From Enteractinococcus helveticum (lineage in GTDB: Bacteria > Actinomycetota > Actinomycetes > Actinomycetales > Micrococcaceae), in assembly GCF_001657475.1 (NCBI RefSeq), contig NZ_LXEY01000015.1:1-64000 (forward strand): 64,000 nt of DNA, given 5' to 3'. Position numbers and translations under genes: made by a program. Below, in pieces: positions 18,584-26,827 of the stretch (within the stretch, counting starts at the first letter, position 1; the number at the start of each line of letters is the position of its first letter). The notes under the pieces are model-generated. The model did no database searches and was not told where the DNA came from. It worked only from the letters and a program-made list of their open reading frames with translations.

Positions 18584-19382
18584 CGTACACCCCTTACCCG
18601 TACGATGGCCTGAAATATTAGAGGGGTACCAACGCCCGACTGCAATCGCTTACGTAATGCACGTAAAAGAAATTCTGAAGACTGGATCCACGCCATTACA
18701 TGTAATAGCTTCAAACGGGCATCGATATTACGTAAAACCCCAACATAATCCGCACCATCAATCGTCATTGTTAGCCGAAGTAGTTGTGCATGGGGCAGCC
18801 CAATATTTGGGCGTGCCGACTCCAGAATATTCGTTCCTAGATTTACCAGTTGCGGTAGCTCATGCGCATACAAATCATAATGGTGAGCCATTACATCCCG
18901 GAGTTTGTTTTGCGAGTCGGGAAATCGATCATGCCCACCAGGAGGACCGTCTTACACACCTAAACCGTGACAATAACCATCACCATGGACCGGGCTATGG
19001 AGCTTTGTGGGAATGGTGCTTGGGTGAGGATAACCAATTCCTCTATCGATTAGAGGATAGCCACAGCCTCACTGCCTTCGATTATGGGCTATGGCTCGGC
19101 ATGGAAAGTTATCTAGACGAAGACTTTTACTCGCACACCCCAGGCCCAGAATATCGTTGGTCCGAAAATGAAAGGGGAATGAGCCCCGGGGCTTTTATAG
19201 AACGAGCTGATAAACTCGATTCTCTAAAGCCGTTGAATGTCCTCCAGATCGTGTCCCAAGTGCCGGTTGCATGGGGCTTCTCCGACACTTTGTTGATAGC
19301 CATTGCACGTTGGCTATATTCGCGTCGTAGTATGGTGGCCACCTCGTTACGACGACACGCAAACAACGCAGCAAAGGAGTGA
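18573..19382 (+). CDS. HipA-like kinase-fold protein (HipA_2 type)
   Basis: About 269 residues resembling the stand-alone HipA-like kinase family. A strand with HRYYVKPQHNP takes the place of the nucleotide-binding lysine region, followed by a helix LLAEVVVHGAAQYLGVPTPE as in HipA and phosphatidylinositol-kinase-like folds. The later aspartate motifs are weak by eye (FDYGLWLGM). The GTG at 18573 is chosen because AGGAGG (18561-18566) is six bases away; the GTG at 18567 abuts it. It is followed after three bases by a DUF3037 gene, the usual partner. The target is unknown. Base composition is AT-richer than the hydantoinase region. Confidence 0.6.
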   Translation: MNDNVHPLPVRWPEILEGYQRPTAIAYVMHVKEILKTGSTPLHVIASNGHRYYVKPQHNPHHQSSLLAEVVVHGAAQYLGVPTPEYSFLDLPVAVAHAHTNHNGEPLHPGVCFASREIDHAHQEDRLTHLNRDNNHHHGPGYGALWEWCLGEDNQFLYRLEDSHSLTAFDYGLWLGMESYLDEDFYSHTPGPEYRWSENERGMSPGAFIERADKLDSLKPLNVLQIVSQVPVAWGFSDTLLIAIARWLYSRRSMVATSLRRHANNAAKE

Positions 19383-19385
19383 ACC

Positions 19386-20258
19386 ATGGATGAATACGTA
19401 TCTTGGGTGCTCCGTTATGTTCCAAATGCTTTCCGTGGCGAATTCATAAATATCGGTGTGTTGGTTGGTGGGTCCGACAACGACTGGGCCCTAAAATACG
19501 TAAGTGATTTTCGTCGAGCTAGCAGCCTCGGAGGAGATGCTCAAAAGTTACTGCCACTCTTGCAGGACTTGGCAAATCGCGTCTCCCCTAAAAATCGACA
19601 ATCCCAGTTAGATACTTCTGGTGTGGTTTTTCCTATCGAAAGTCTCAGCGTGGAGGACGTCGAACGTGCTCGGGTGCATAAAAATAATGCACTTCAACTG
19701 TCGGCACCGAGCCTATCCTACGCAGAATCTTCAGAGCAGCTCGTTCAGATTTTGTTCGAGAACTACGTGGTAGAACAATCGACTTCACATGGTCGCCAAA
19801 AGCTTACGATTATTCGGGACCATTACCGTGAAGCACTCGAGAAAGTTGAGCTAGGCGACTCCCGTCAGTGGAGTTCAAAAGTTAAAGCTAGAGCTGGTGA
19901 TGGTGAAGTCGATAATTTCGATTTTGCTATCTATTCCCCTCATACTGTGGATCAGCTGACTCTTGCTATCAATTTTCAACGAGGTGAGGAAAGGGAGCTA
20001 AGAAAAACTGTCCATGCGTTCCAGTTCCGGCTCCAGCAAATCCGGGATAGTGGAGCCCAAATCAATATCGGCGGCAGTAAAGGGGCCACGCTTCCTTTCG
20101 CGAGTGAAGGAAAGCTCTTCGTCGTACATAACGAGCCCGAAACTACATGGCAAAAGAAAACGCTAGAGAATGCCATCCGTTTTTGGGGAGAGCATGATAT
20201 CGAACACCGCTCACACGAAGAAATCGATCAAACCCCACGGTTAGCTTTAGCAAGCTAG
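19386..20258 (+). CDS. DUF3037 family protein
   Basis: A 290-residue soluble protein beginning YVSWVLRYVPNAFRGEFINI and continuing GVLVGG, the hallmark of DUF3037 (a short Y-x-V-R-Y-x-P-x-x-x-R-x-E-x-x-N-x-G-V signature). The family function is unknown, but it is commonly adjacent to HipA-like kinase genes, as here. The C-terminal half (SKVKARAGDGEVDNFDFAIY onward) may form a separate fold. Length is at the long end for the family. The gene is probably translated with the upstream kinase from one mRNA. Confidence 0.65.
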   Translation: MDEYVSWVLRYVPNAFRGEFINIGVLVGGSDNDWALKYVSDFRRASSLGGDAQKLLPLLQDLANRVSPKNRQSQLDTSGVVFPIESLSVEDVERARVHKNNALQLSAPSLSYAESSEQLVQILFENYVVEQSTSHGRQKLTIIRDHYREALEKVELGDSRQWSSKVKARAGDGEVDNFDFAIYSPHTVDQLTLAINFQRGEERELRKTVHAFQFRLQQIRDSGAQINIGGSKGATLPFASEGKLFVVHNEPETTWQKKTLENAIRFWGEHDIEHRSHEEIDQTPRLALAS

Positions 20259-20289
20259 TCAGTTAGATCGAGAACTGTGTACGAGCGAT

Positions 20290-20562
20290 ATGTCCCCCTC
20301 CCCCGACGGACTTGTCGTCTCTATTAAAAATGCCACCCGTCTGCGATCAGACCTCCCAACTTCAGAATGGCTGCTTTCAAACCTTGCTCGTCGACTGGCA
20401 TGTACCAATAGATTTTCCAGAGCGTACGAGCTCACGATGAGCTCTGCAAAAATCTCAGCAGTTGAATTTTCCGATGCCTACGATCTGATATTGCATGAAC
20501 TGCGCCCCTCCTCGAATCTGGTTGATCAACTGTTCAATGAGCGCTCTGTGCTGCGGATATGA
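20290..20562 (+). CDS. Hypothetical 90-residue protein after DUF3037
   Basis: Starts 31 bases after the DUF3037 stop and shares its AT-rich base use. The product is predicted to be helical with no signal peptide or known motif. No strong ribosome site precedes the ATG (ACGAGCGAT). It may be the last gene of the HipA-like/DUF3037 module or a chance frame. Confidence 0.35.
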   Translation: MSPSPDGLVVSIKNATRLRSDLPTSEWLLSNLARRLACTNRFSRAYELTMSSAKISAVEFSDAYDLILHELRPSSNLVDQLFNERSVLRI

Positions 20563-20995
20563 ATCAAAAACCTGACAAACTCAGAATGAAAAATTCCTTC
20601 GCTAGGTAACGTGTTCGCAACGCGACCAACCATGTCCGAAGAGCAGACTAGTTGCTGCTGAGTCGTTTTCAAGACACTATTGTGCCGCTTAGGGTGCGTA
20701 CTAAGGATGGTGCTGACGAATAGACGGCTGCCCTAAGGCCTTCCTGGAATTCCTGAGCATAACCTTGGGAGCTGGGAGACGATGTTCGAGCTTGAGCAGG
20801 ACCCACACCCATCAGCAGTACCTAACGGACTCCTATTTAATTGTTCCCCGACGATCAGAGTCTAAGCTCCCTCGCACACAACCGTAATCTTGGCCAAGAA
20901 TATGAGGAAATTCCCAGCTGCCCATCGGTATCCAGAACACGACCTTGGCAACTAGTGTGCAACCAGAACACTGAACGTCGTCCGAAAGGATCCTC
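20563..20995. other. Gene-free stretch before the SDR gene
   Basis: About 430 bases without a supported gene. A clear ribosome site (GAAAGGA) for the SDR gene sits at its right end. No hairpin or repeat of note was seen. Confidence 0.5.
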
Positions 20996-21823
20996 ATGAC
21001 CACGTGGCTTATCACCGGCTGCTCGACAGGGCTGGGACGCGCACTCGCCCAGCGTGTACTCGAAGCAGGACACAACGCCGTCATCACTGCCCGAGAGACG
21101 GAGAGCTTGACAGAACTGGCCGAACAGTACCCCGATACTGCGCTCACATTGCCGCTGGATGTGACGAACGCAGGGCAGATTGCTTCGGCTGTTGAAGGTG
21201 CTACGGAGCAGTTCGGTGGGATTGATGTGCTGGTCAATAACGCGGGCTACGGGTATCGCGCTGCGGTGGAAGAAGGCGAAGATGATGCGCTGCAGCAGCT
21301 GTTTGCCACGAACTACTTTGGTGCCGTGCACATAATCCAAGAGGTTCTGCCCCATATGCGTGAACAAGGCTCCGGAATGATCATTAATATCTCATCGATT
21401 GGTGGTCAGCGCAGTAGCCCAGGCTCTGGATTTTATACCGCTACGAAGGCTGCGCTGGAATCGACCACGGAAGCACTCCAACAAGAAGTCGGGCCACTGG
21501 GTATTCGGGTGGCAATTGTTCAGCCTGGGCCTTTCCGTACCGATTTCGCTGGTCGATCGCTGCACCAGTCCGCAGAACCGATTGCAGCGTATGCCGAAAC
21601 TGCCGGACGTCGTCGGAAAGAAACCGACACGATGGACGGCAACCAGGCTGGCGACCCGGTCAAAGCTGCCCAAGCTATTCTGACGCTTGCCGAACAGGAC
21701 AATCCGCCAATGCGCCTAGTCCTCGGGAAACAGGCACTTGAGCTGGCCGAAGTGGATTTGAACCAGCAGCTCGATGACCTCATGGACTGGGAGCACCTAG
21801 GCATCAACACCGACTACGCATAG
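20996..21823 (+). CDS. Classical short-chain dehydrogenase/reductase
   Basis: A 275-residue Rossmann protein: TGCSTGLG cofactor loop (residues 7-14), VLVNNAGYG, ISSIGG with the catalytic Ser, and FYTATKAAL with the Tyr-x-x-x-Lys pair. Arg after the first strand region (TARE) suggests NADP preference. The PGPFRTDF motif and extended C-terminus fit SDRs that act on keto- or hydroxy-compounds of unknown identity. It stands alone, head to tail with the convergent surface-protein gene. Confidence 0.8.
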   Translation: MTTWLITGCSTGLGRALAQRVLEAGHNAVITARETESLTELAEQYPDTALTLPLDVTNAGQIASAVEGATEQFGGIDVLVNNAGYGYRAAVEEGEDDALQQLFATNYFGAVHIIQEVLPHMREQGSGMIINISSIGGQRSSPGSGFYTATKAALESTTEALQQEVGPLGIRVAIVQPGPFRTDFAGRSLHQSAEPIAAYAETAGRRRKETDTMDGNQAGDPVKAAQAILTLAEQDNPPMRLVLGKQALELAEVDLNQQLDDLMDWEHLGINTDYA

Positions 21824-21837
21824 TATTTGCGGGTAGC

Positions 21838-22806
21838 TCACTTGCTGGTGCTGCGGCGGTGCCAGAACAGTATCCCTGCGCCACCGGCAATCATGAGTAC
21901 ACCACCAATTGCGAGCAGTGCGGACGCGGCCCCTGTCGTGACGAGATTATTCGGTGGGGCCGAGTGGGTATCCTGCAACGAATCCGAGCGGGAGTCCTCT
22001 GGGTTCGAAGGGCTAGTTTGAGGATTCGTGATGTTTTCTTGCGGGGCAGCTGCAGCAGGTTGATCAGGTCGAACGATTCGTCGTGATTCCACTCGCCCTG
22101 GGGCCTCACTCGTACCGTCAGTGGTTTCCTCAACTGGTTCGTTGTCAATAGGATTCTGTGCATTTAGCAGCACTTGTGCCAGGGCGTCAGCGCCGACGAA
22201 CGGCCCATCTTCGGCCGGTACGATCGGCAAGTTTTGAGGGCCGAAAACTATTCCTTCAGGTGCGTTTTCCGAGTTATCGGATTCAGCTTGAGCAGCCGGA
22301 CTATTGGCGAAAGGAGAGTTTGACACCTCACGCGGTGCTGGGCCAGGATTCTGTGAGCGTGCTGCACCGTTCGGGGTATTCGCCTCGGTGACCGCTCTGT
22401 CATTATTCGCGACGTTGGATCCATTATCAGCGGCCACAAATGGGCTGTTGAGAGCTTCCAATCTCGTAGGGGCTTCAGCTGGAACGGCTGGCGGTTCTGG
22501 AGCCTCGACACTGGGCCGAACGGGTTCCGCTGTCTCTTCGAGCAGATCCTCAATCGACGATGGATCTTCAGTATCGTCTTCTTCCTCATCTACGACCTCT
22601 GCAGTTCCTTCTTCGGAGGGAGACTCACTATTCTCGGGAGGATTCGAGGTCGGCTCATCTTTGGCTTCAGGGCTGGGTGCAACCGGGGTTACTGAAACCT
22701 CCCGTTCTCGGGGAGTTTCTTCCTCGGAGGCAAGAGATGGGACTGCGCTCGCGGCTGCGATCAATACACCGACTGCGCTCGCAGACAATACTGGCCGTAG
22801 TTTCAT
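21838..22806 (-). CDS. Acidic LxxTG-type wall-anchored surface protein
   Basis: A 322-residue protein with a signal peptide (MKLRPVLSASAVGVLIAAAS, cleavage near SLA-S), then a long low-complexity stretch rich in Glu, Pro, Ser, Ala and Asn with no globular domain. The sorting signal is LVTTG at about residues 288-292, a hydrophobic segment and a WHRRSTSK tail. The tail RRSTS is shared with the small LAxTG protein at 1467-1808, so one sortase may handle both. The start at 22806 has AGGAA eight bases upstream, which rules out the codon seven residues earlier. Confidence 0.7.
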   Translation of the reverse strand: MKLRPVLSASAVGVLIAAASAVPSLASEEETPREREVSVTPVAPSPEAKDEPTSNPPENSESPSEEGTAEVVDEEEDDTEDPSSIEDLLEETAEPVRPSVEAPEPPAVPAEAPTRLEALNSPFVAADNGSNVANNDRAVTEANTPNGAARSQNPGPAPREVSNSPFANSPAAQAESDNSENAPEGIVFGPQNLPIVPAEDGPFVGADALAQVLLNAQNPIDNEPVEETTDGTSEAPGRVESRRIVRPDQPAAAAPQENITNPQTSPSNPEDSRSDSLQDTHSAPPNNLVTTGAASALLAIGGVLMIAGGAGILFWHRRSTSK

Positions 22807-23110
22807 TATGTGTTCCTGACATGCCAATAAATGAAATCGCTGACCTAAAGCACTCCACCAAGGAAAGTTCGAGCCAACAATTTTCGCTCCGTAGTGACAA
22901 TGTTAATTGTGCTACAGATCGCAATTAACGACGCTGGACACGCCAAGTTCGTGTGTCATGACTAGACAATTGTTGGACAAGGCCGGCTCAAAGCGCGTAG
23001 TCATACCCGCTATCGTAAACGTCCATGAATCAGAAAGAGCCCGCGAGAGGAATCAGGAGCTCGTCATTACCGCGACCGAAACTATGCTGCGTCGGGAATG
23101 AGTACGGGTG

Positions 23111-23749
23111 TCAGTCAGTTGTTGATGGCTGCGCTCTGCGCGCTGTCAGCTGCTCGGCCATTTTCGTTTGGACTTTGATGAACATGTACAGCAGGCCGAT
23201 AGCTCCCAGTCCCCCAAGTGCGGCACCGGCAACGACGTCGTGAGGGAACTGCTCGCCGGCTAGAACGCTGGCAACACTTTCAAGGATGGCCAACGGAAAC
23301 ACCAGATACGCCGTCCACGGCACTGCATAGGCAAGGCCAACAGCGAGCGCAAAAGCAATGACAGTGAAGCTGGATGGATAGGCGAAGCTGGTGTCTGCCG
23401 GGCAGGTGCTGCCGAATTCTTCGAGGTGGCACGGGCGTGGTTTGCCGTAGGTGTTTTGCAGAACAAAACTGATGATCATGATGACCAGCGTGGTTAGTCC
23501 GCCGAAAATCAGCCGGATAAACGGCAGGTTTTCCTGGATGACCCAGGCGCGGATGACCATGCCAAGATAGGTGACAAGCAGGATGATCATGATGATCGGT
23601 GAGACGATCTGGCCGACGGCGATCCAGGGTTCAACGGCCATGGTTTGGGACAGCTCGGCGCTCCATGGCGGCACTTCCGTTAGCGCGCCGATGATAGCTG
23701 CGACTAGTAGCCAGATTAGAACCGGTCCAACGATCTGTCGTGTCCCCAA
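23111..23749 (-). CDS. PAP2-family membrane protein without catalytic residues
   Basis: A 212-residue protein with about six membrane segments, paralogous along its length to the PAP2 phosphatase at 25117-25758. Where the active copy has K-x6-RP, PSNH and SRVLAGHHYPHD, this one has QNTYGKPRP (Lys to Gln), PSSF (His to Phe) and ASVLAGEQFPHD (Arg to Ser, His to Gln). The lipid-phosphate hydrolase reaction should therefore be impossible. The frame is intact with normal length, so it may serve as a binding or regulatory protein. It starts with TTG after GAGGG. Confidence 0.75.
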   Translation of the reverse strand: MGTRQIVGPVLIWLLVAAIIGALTEVPPWSAELSQTMAVEPWIAVGQIVSPIIMIILLVTYLGMVIRAWVIQENLPFIRLIFGGLTTLVIMIISFVLQNTYGKPRPCHLEEFGSTCPADTSFAYPSSFTVIAFALAVGLAYAVPWTAYLVFPLAILESVASVLAGEQFPHDVVAGAALGGLGAIGLLYMFIKVQTKMAEQLTARRAQPSTTD

Positions 23750-24022
23750 ATGCCCTCACGCCTTTGCAATTACGAATGCGCTTGCTGTGCGCACTTTATC
23801 GCATTAACTCTAATGCGCTTGCGGCAAGGGTACCCAATTGGTTCGACGTGTGAGAAACCTGGGGCCAACGTATTCGAGGACCAACCTACGCGGCATCGGT
23901 GACAGCGGTGCACTGCTGCCGATCGATATAGCTGCCATCGCTGTGCCGCCCGGCAGCGCTGATGTACAACATGGGACAATCTAGAGGAGACCCCTTGTAG
24001 CACATCGATCAGGAGCATACGC

Positions 24023-25120
24023 ATGAGTTTGGTATTTGAACACGTCAGCTTGGGGCAGCGGGTACTCTTTGGAAACGGCAAAGCAGCAGACTATCTGGCA
24101 CAAGAAGTACGGCGTCTCAAGGCTCGTCGGATCATGCTCATTGCCAGTGACCGGGCACAACCTGCGGCGCAACAGATCACCGCCCAGATCGAGGTGCTCG
24201 TCAACTACACCCAAGTGGTTATGCACGTGCCCTTTGAGGTTGCCCAACATGCTCGTGCTGTAGCCCGAGAGTACGATGTGGATGTACTGGTATGTGTTGG
24301 TGGCGGTTCAGCCACCGGGTTGGCTAAGGCCATCGCTCTTGATACCGGGCTACCGATTATTGCTGTTCCCACAACCTATTCTGGTTCGGAAGCAACCAAT
24401 ATGTGGGGACTAACCGTGGACGCGCGGAAAACCACCGGCGTCAATGACGCCGTACTCCCCAAGACCGTGATTTACGATGCTGAATTCACCATGGAGTTGC
24501 CCGTTGAACTGTCGGTGGCCTCCGGTTTGAATGGCATGGCACACTGTATCGATTCGCTGTGGGGCCCGCGCGCTGATCCGATCAACCAGGCGCTGGCCAC
24601 CGAGGGAATCACCGCCCTGGCGGCCGGTCTCCCCTCGATCGTCGATGATCCGCAAGATCTTGCCGGGCGAGAGCAGCTCCTTTATGGTGCGTATTTATCT
24701 GCGGTGTCATTCGCTTCGGCAGGGTCTGGACTCCACCACAAGATCTGCCACGTGCTGGGCGGCACCTTCGATTTGCCGCACGCCCAGACACATGCCACAG
24801 TCTTGGCCTATGTGTTGGCGTTCAATATGGATGCGGCTCCGGAGGCTTCTGAGCGCATTGCTCGAGCACTGGGCGCCACCGATGCGCTTGCCGGATTCCA
24901 AAGGTTGCGTAAACAACTGGATGCCCCGGTCCGGCTCGCTGATTACGGGTTCACCCAGGACAACATCGCCGAAGCAGTAGAAATCATCCTGCCCGTAGTC
25001 CCAGCCAATAATCCACGGCCCGTCACGCGCGACAACCTGACTGCGCTACTCAACGCCGCACTGGTGGGCGATGACCCAATCGTTGTCCGTAAAGCTGACA
25101 CCGCGGAGTCTCACGATTAG
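24023..25120 (+). CDS. Maleylacetate reductase
   Basis: A 365-residue iron-alcohol-dehydrogenase-type protein. Maleylacetate reductase makes 3-oxoadipate from maleylacetate at the end of hydroxyquinol, resorcinol and chloroaromatic routes. Visible features are VCVGGGSATGLAKAIAL (NADH site), VPTTYSGSEATNMWGLT, a GLNGMAHCIDSLW helix and GLHHKICHVLGGTFDLPHAQ, whose spacing is typical for this enzyme. An AGGAG site precedes the ATG. No intradiol dioxygenase is adjacent; the aromatic cluster at 44-54 kb is 20 kb away. Its stop overlaps the convergent PAP2 gene by four bases. Confidence 0.85.
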   Translation: MSLVFEHVSLGQRVLFGNGKAADYLAQEVRRLKARRIMLIASDRAQPAAQQITAQIEVLVNYTQVVMHVPFEVAQHARAVAREYDVDVLVCVGGGSATGLAKAIALDTGLPIIAVPTTYSGSEATNMWGLTVDARKTTGVNDAVLPKTVIYDAEFTMELPVELSVASGLNGMAHCIDSLWGPRADPINQALATEGITALAAGLPSIVDDPQDLAGREQLLYGAYLSAVSFASAGSGLHHKICHVLGGTFDLPHAQTHATVLAYVLAFNMDAAPEASERIARALGATDALAGFQRLRKQLDAPVRLADYGFTQDNIAEAVEIILPVVPANNPRPVTRDNLTALLNAALVGDDPIVVRKADTAESHD

Positions 25121-25758
25121 ACCAAAGTTTTGTATCTGGCCCTCATGGCACTGAGCTGTTCAGTACGTTTCTGTTGCAATCCTTCAAATATCAATAGCGT
25201 GGCGAGTACACCCAAGGTACCGAGAACTGCGGCGGCAAGAACATCATGCGGATAGTGGTGTCCTGCCAAAACCCGCGAGATTCCCTCAACGACCGCGACC
25301 GGGAAGACAACGTAAGACAGCCCAGGAATTGCAAAAGCCAAGCCCATCGCAAGCCCGAAAGCGATGACCGTGTGGTTGGAGGGATAGGAAAAATTATCTA
25401 ACGGTGGGCAGTTTGCTGGTGTCTGGATGGTATGACAGGGCCGAATCTGACCAAACATGCTTTTCAATATCCGGTTGAGCAGATAGATCACGACAATGAC
25501 GACGCCGCCGTAAAGCAATCGGATGCATGCCGCATTATGTTCGGTGCGCCAGCTCCACAGAAACACGATTCCATAGCCTGCAACAAGTGAGAGAAGCATG
25601 ACCGTGGATGCGATCGTGCCGATATTAACCAATGTCTGATCAACCGCCGTCTCAAATAAGGCGGCGCTCCAAGTAGGAGTTTCAAAAAGTACGCCGACAA
25701 CAGCGGCAACGAATAACCAGAGCAATACCGGTACCACAAGTTGTCTCGTCCGGGTCAC
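25117..25758 (-). CDS. PAP2-family lipid phosphatase (intact motifs)
   Basis: A 213-residue membrane phosphatase with the three PAP2 motifs complete: KSMFGQIRP (K-x6-RP), PSNHT and SRVLAGHHYPHD. These supply the phosphate-binding Lys/Arg, the acid His and the nucleophile His. It probably dephosphorylates undecaprenyl or phosphatidyl phosphates on the outer face of the membrane. About six hydrophobic helices. The GTG start has a GGGAGGA site. The paralogue at 23111-23749 lies on the other side of maleylacetate reductase, so the pair looks like a duplication later separated by that gene. Confidence 0.8.
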   Translation of the reverse strand: MTRTRQLVVPVLLWLFVAAVVGVLFETPTWSAALFETAVDQTLVNIGTIASTVMLLSLVAGYGIVFLWSWRTEHNAACIRLLYGGVVIVVIYLLNRILKSMFGQIRPCHTIQTPANCPPLDNFSYPSNHTVIAFGLAMGLAFAIPGLSYVVFPVAVVEGISRVLAGHHYPHDVLAAAVLGTLGVLATLLIFEGLQQKRTEQLSAMRARYKTLV

Positions 25759-26018
25759 ATCGTCCTCCCACTTTCACGTTGATATCGCACACCTCGGCTG
25801 CGTGGAAGTATCGGGGCGTTCCGCCATGGTCAAACTTTTCACCACGAAACCGTCAGATGGGTGAACAAGATACCCTACAGACCTGCACTGAAATGCTACA
25901 AACTCATGGTCTTGAGGCCACTGGCGTCGAGTGTGGCCATTGGATGCAGGCATATGCTTTCGTCGAAGAAGAACTTCTCCCAGTGTTTGCTAACCACTGG
26001 GCTAATTTCCGCGAGCCG

Positions 26019-26212
26019 CTACGGCCACGCCAGCACGTAGATGACAGCCAAACCACACACGGCCATCCCAACGACAATGTCGGTAGCGTTGACCCGGATG
26101 GGTCGATACACGGCAGGAGGTTGGAGTCCAAACCCCCGCGATTCCAACGAGGCCGCAATTCACTCTGATCGCCGCAGGGCGACAATCAGCACGGCGAAGA
26201 CGAACCTCAAAG
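26019..26212 (-). pseudogene. 3' fragment of an ecfT/ykoC-type transporter gene
   Basis: Minus-strand reading gives FVFAVLIVALRRSE, a TGA stop, then IAASLESRGFGLQPPAVYRP and a hydrophobic end VGMAVCGLAVIYVLAWP before TAG. This matches the last 60 residues of the intact EcfT-type protein at 28127-28873 (FTVLIVALRRSERIATSLES...), with clear divergence. The arginine codon after RRSE has become TGA. Nothing of the first two thirds is present. The fragment and the intact gene bracket the DUF4143 ATPase. Confidence 0.75.
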
Positions 26213-26545
26213 CTTCCCTCATCAATGTAGTCGAGGAACAACCCTCAGATGTTCCAACTCCCGTTGCTCAAGCACTGGATAGGCAACGGCCCAAAACTCA
26301 GTTCAACATCGTTCTTGCACCGGCAGCTATAGCCCAGGATTAGGACTCCTAAAATGTAAACGATGCCTGCAACAGGACTCAGAGCTGATACACCATTTTC
26401 GTGGTCGACCAGCCCCGTCTCGTTTTTGACTTGGCTACATACAAGAACACTCAGTTGACTCGACGCATGCGAAACGAGCCGGTGCCCAGCTTTCGATCCC
26501 GGCGTTTGACTGAGGCTTCGCATAGGACGTCTGGAGGTATCTGAA

Positions 26546-26701
26546 ATGAAATATTGTGTCCATAGAGACACTGTACGCCTCACCGATGCGAGGTCTACAA
26601 CAGCCTGTGCTGAGCTTGAGAGCCAAGTGGTACCCAAGGATCTTATTCGGTCAGGACGTGTCGAGCGTCTTCGAGCAGAACGACACAAGCCTCGCTCATG
26701 A
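26546..26701 (+). CDS. Small 51-residue frame upstream of the DUF4143 gene
   Basis: ATG at 26546 is preceded eight bases away by a GGAGG site. The product begins MKYCVHRDTVRLTDARSTTA and ends in a basic stretch, LIRSGRVERLRAERHKPRS. No family is recognised; the size and charge would suit an antitoxin or small DNA-binding protein. It lies between a dead transporter fragment and the repeat-preceded ATPase gene. It could equally be a remnant. Confidence 0.3.
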   Translation: MKYCVHRDTVRLTDARSTTACAELESQVVPKDLIRSGRVERLRAERHKPRS

Positions 26702-26733
26702 GGCCGCCCCACGCAGTAGAACTTCTCCAGTTT

Positions 26734-26802
26734 TCACGCAAAGCGGGGAATATGAATCACGTAAACTGCGGGTTTGAATTCACGCAAAGTGCTGCATGAC
26801 GT
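26734..26802 (+). repeat. Three 23-bp direct repeats upstream of the DUF4143 gene
   Basis: TCACGCAAAGCGG, TCACGTAAACTGCGGG and TCACGCAAAGTGC start at 26734, 26757 and 26780, an exact 23-bp period (about two helical turns). They end about 25 bases before the presumed promoter of the ATPase gene. This looks like an iteron or operator array for a protein binding the same helix face. Confidence 0.55.
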
Positions 26803-26827
26803 ATTTTATAAATGATACCGTGTAATT

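Noticed and set aside
22958..23101. 47-codon plus-strand frame ending RARERNQELVITATETMLRRE
   Set aside because: The end faintly recalls the start of a TetR helix-turn-helix, but nothing of the domain follows and similarity is too short to report as a gene.
23880..23998. Open stretch reading GDSGALLPIDIAAIAVPPGS before maleylacetate reductase
   Set aside because: Too short, no start codon with ribosome site and no known relative; treated as leader DNA.
25779..26168. 129-codon plus-strand frame after the PAP2 gene
   Set aside because: Its second half is antisense to the ecfT fragment and its first half shows no family; probably chance in decayed DNA.
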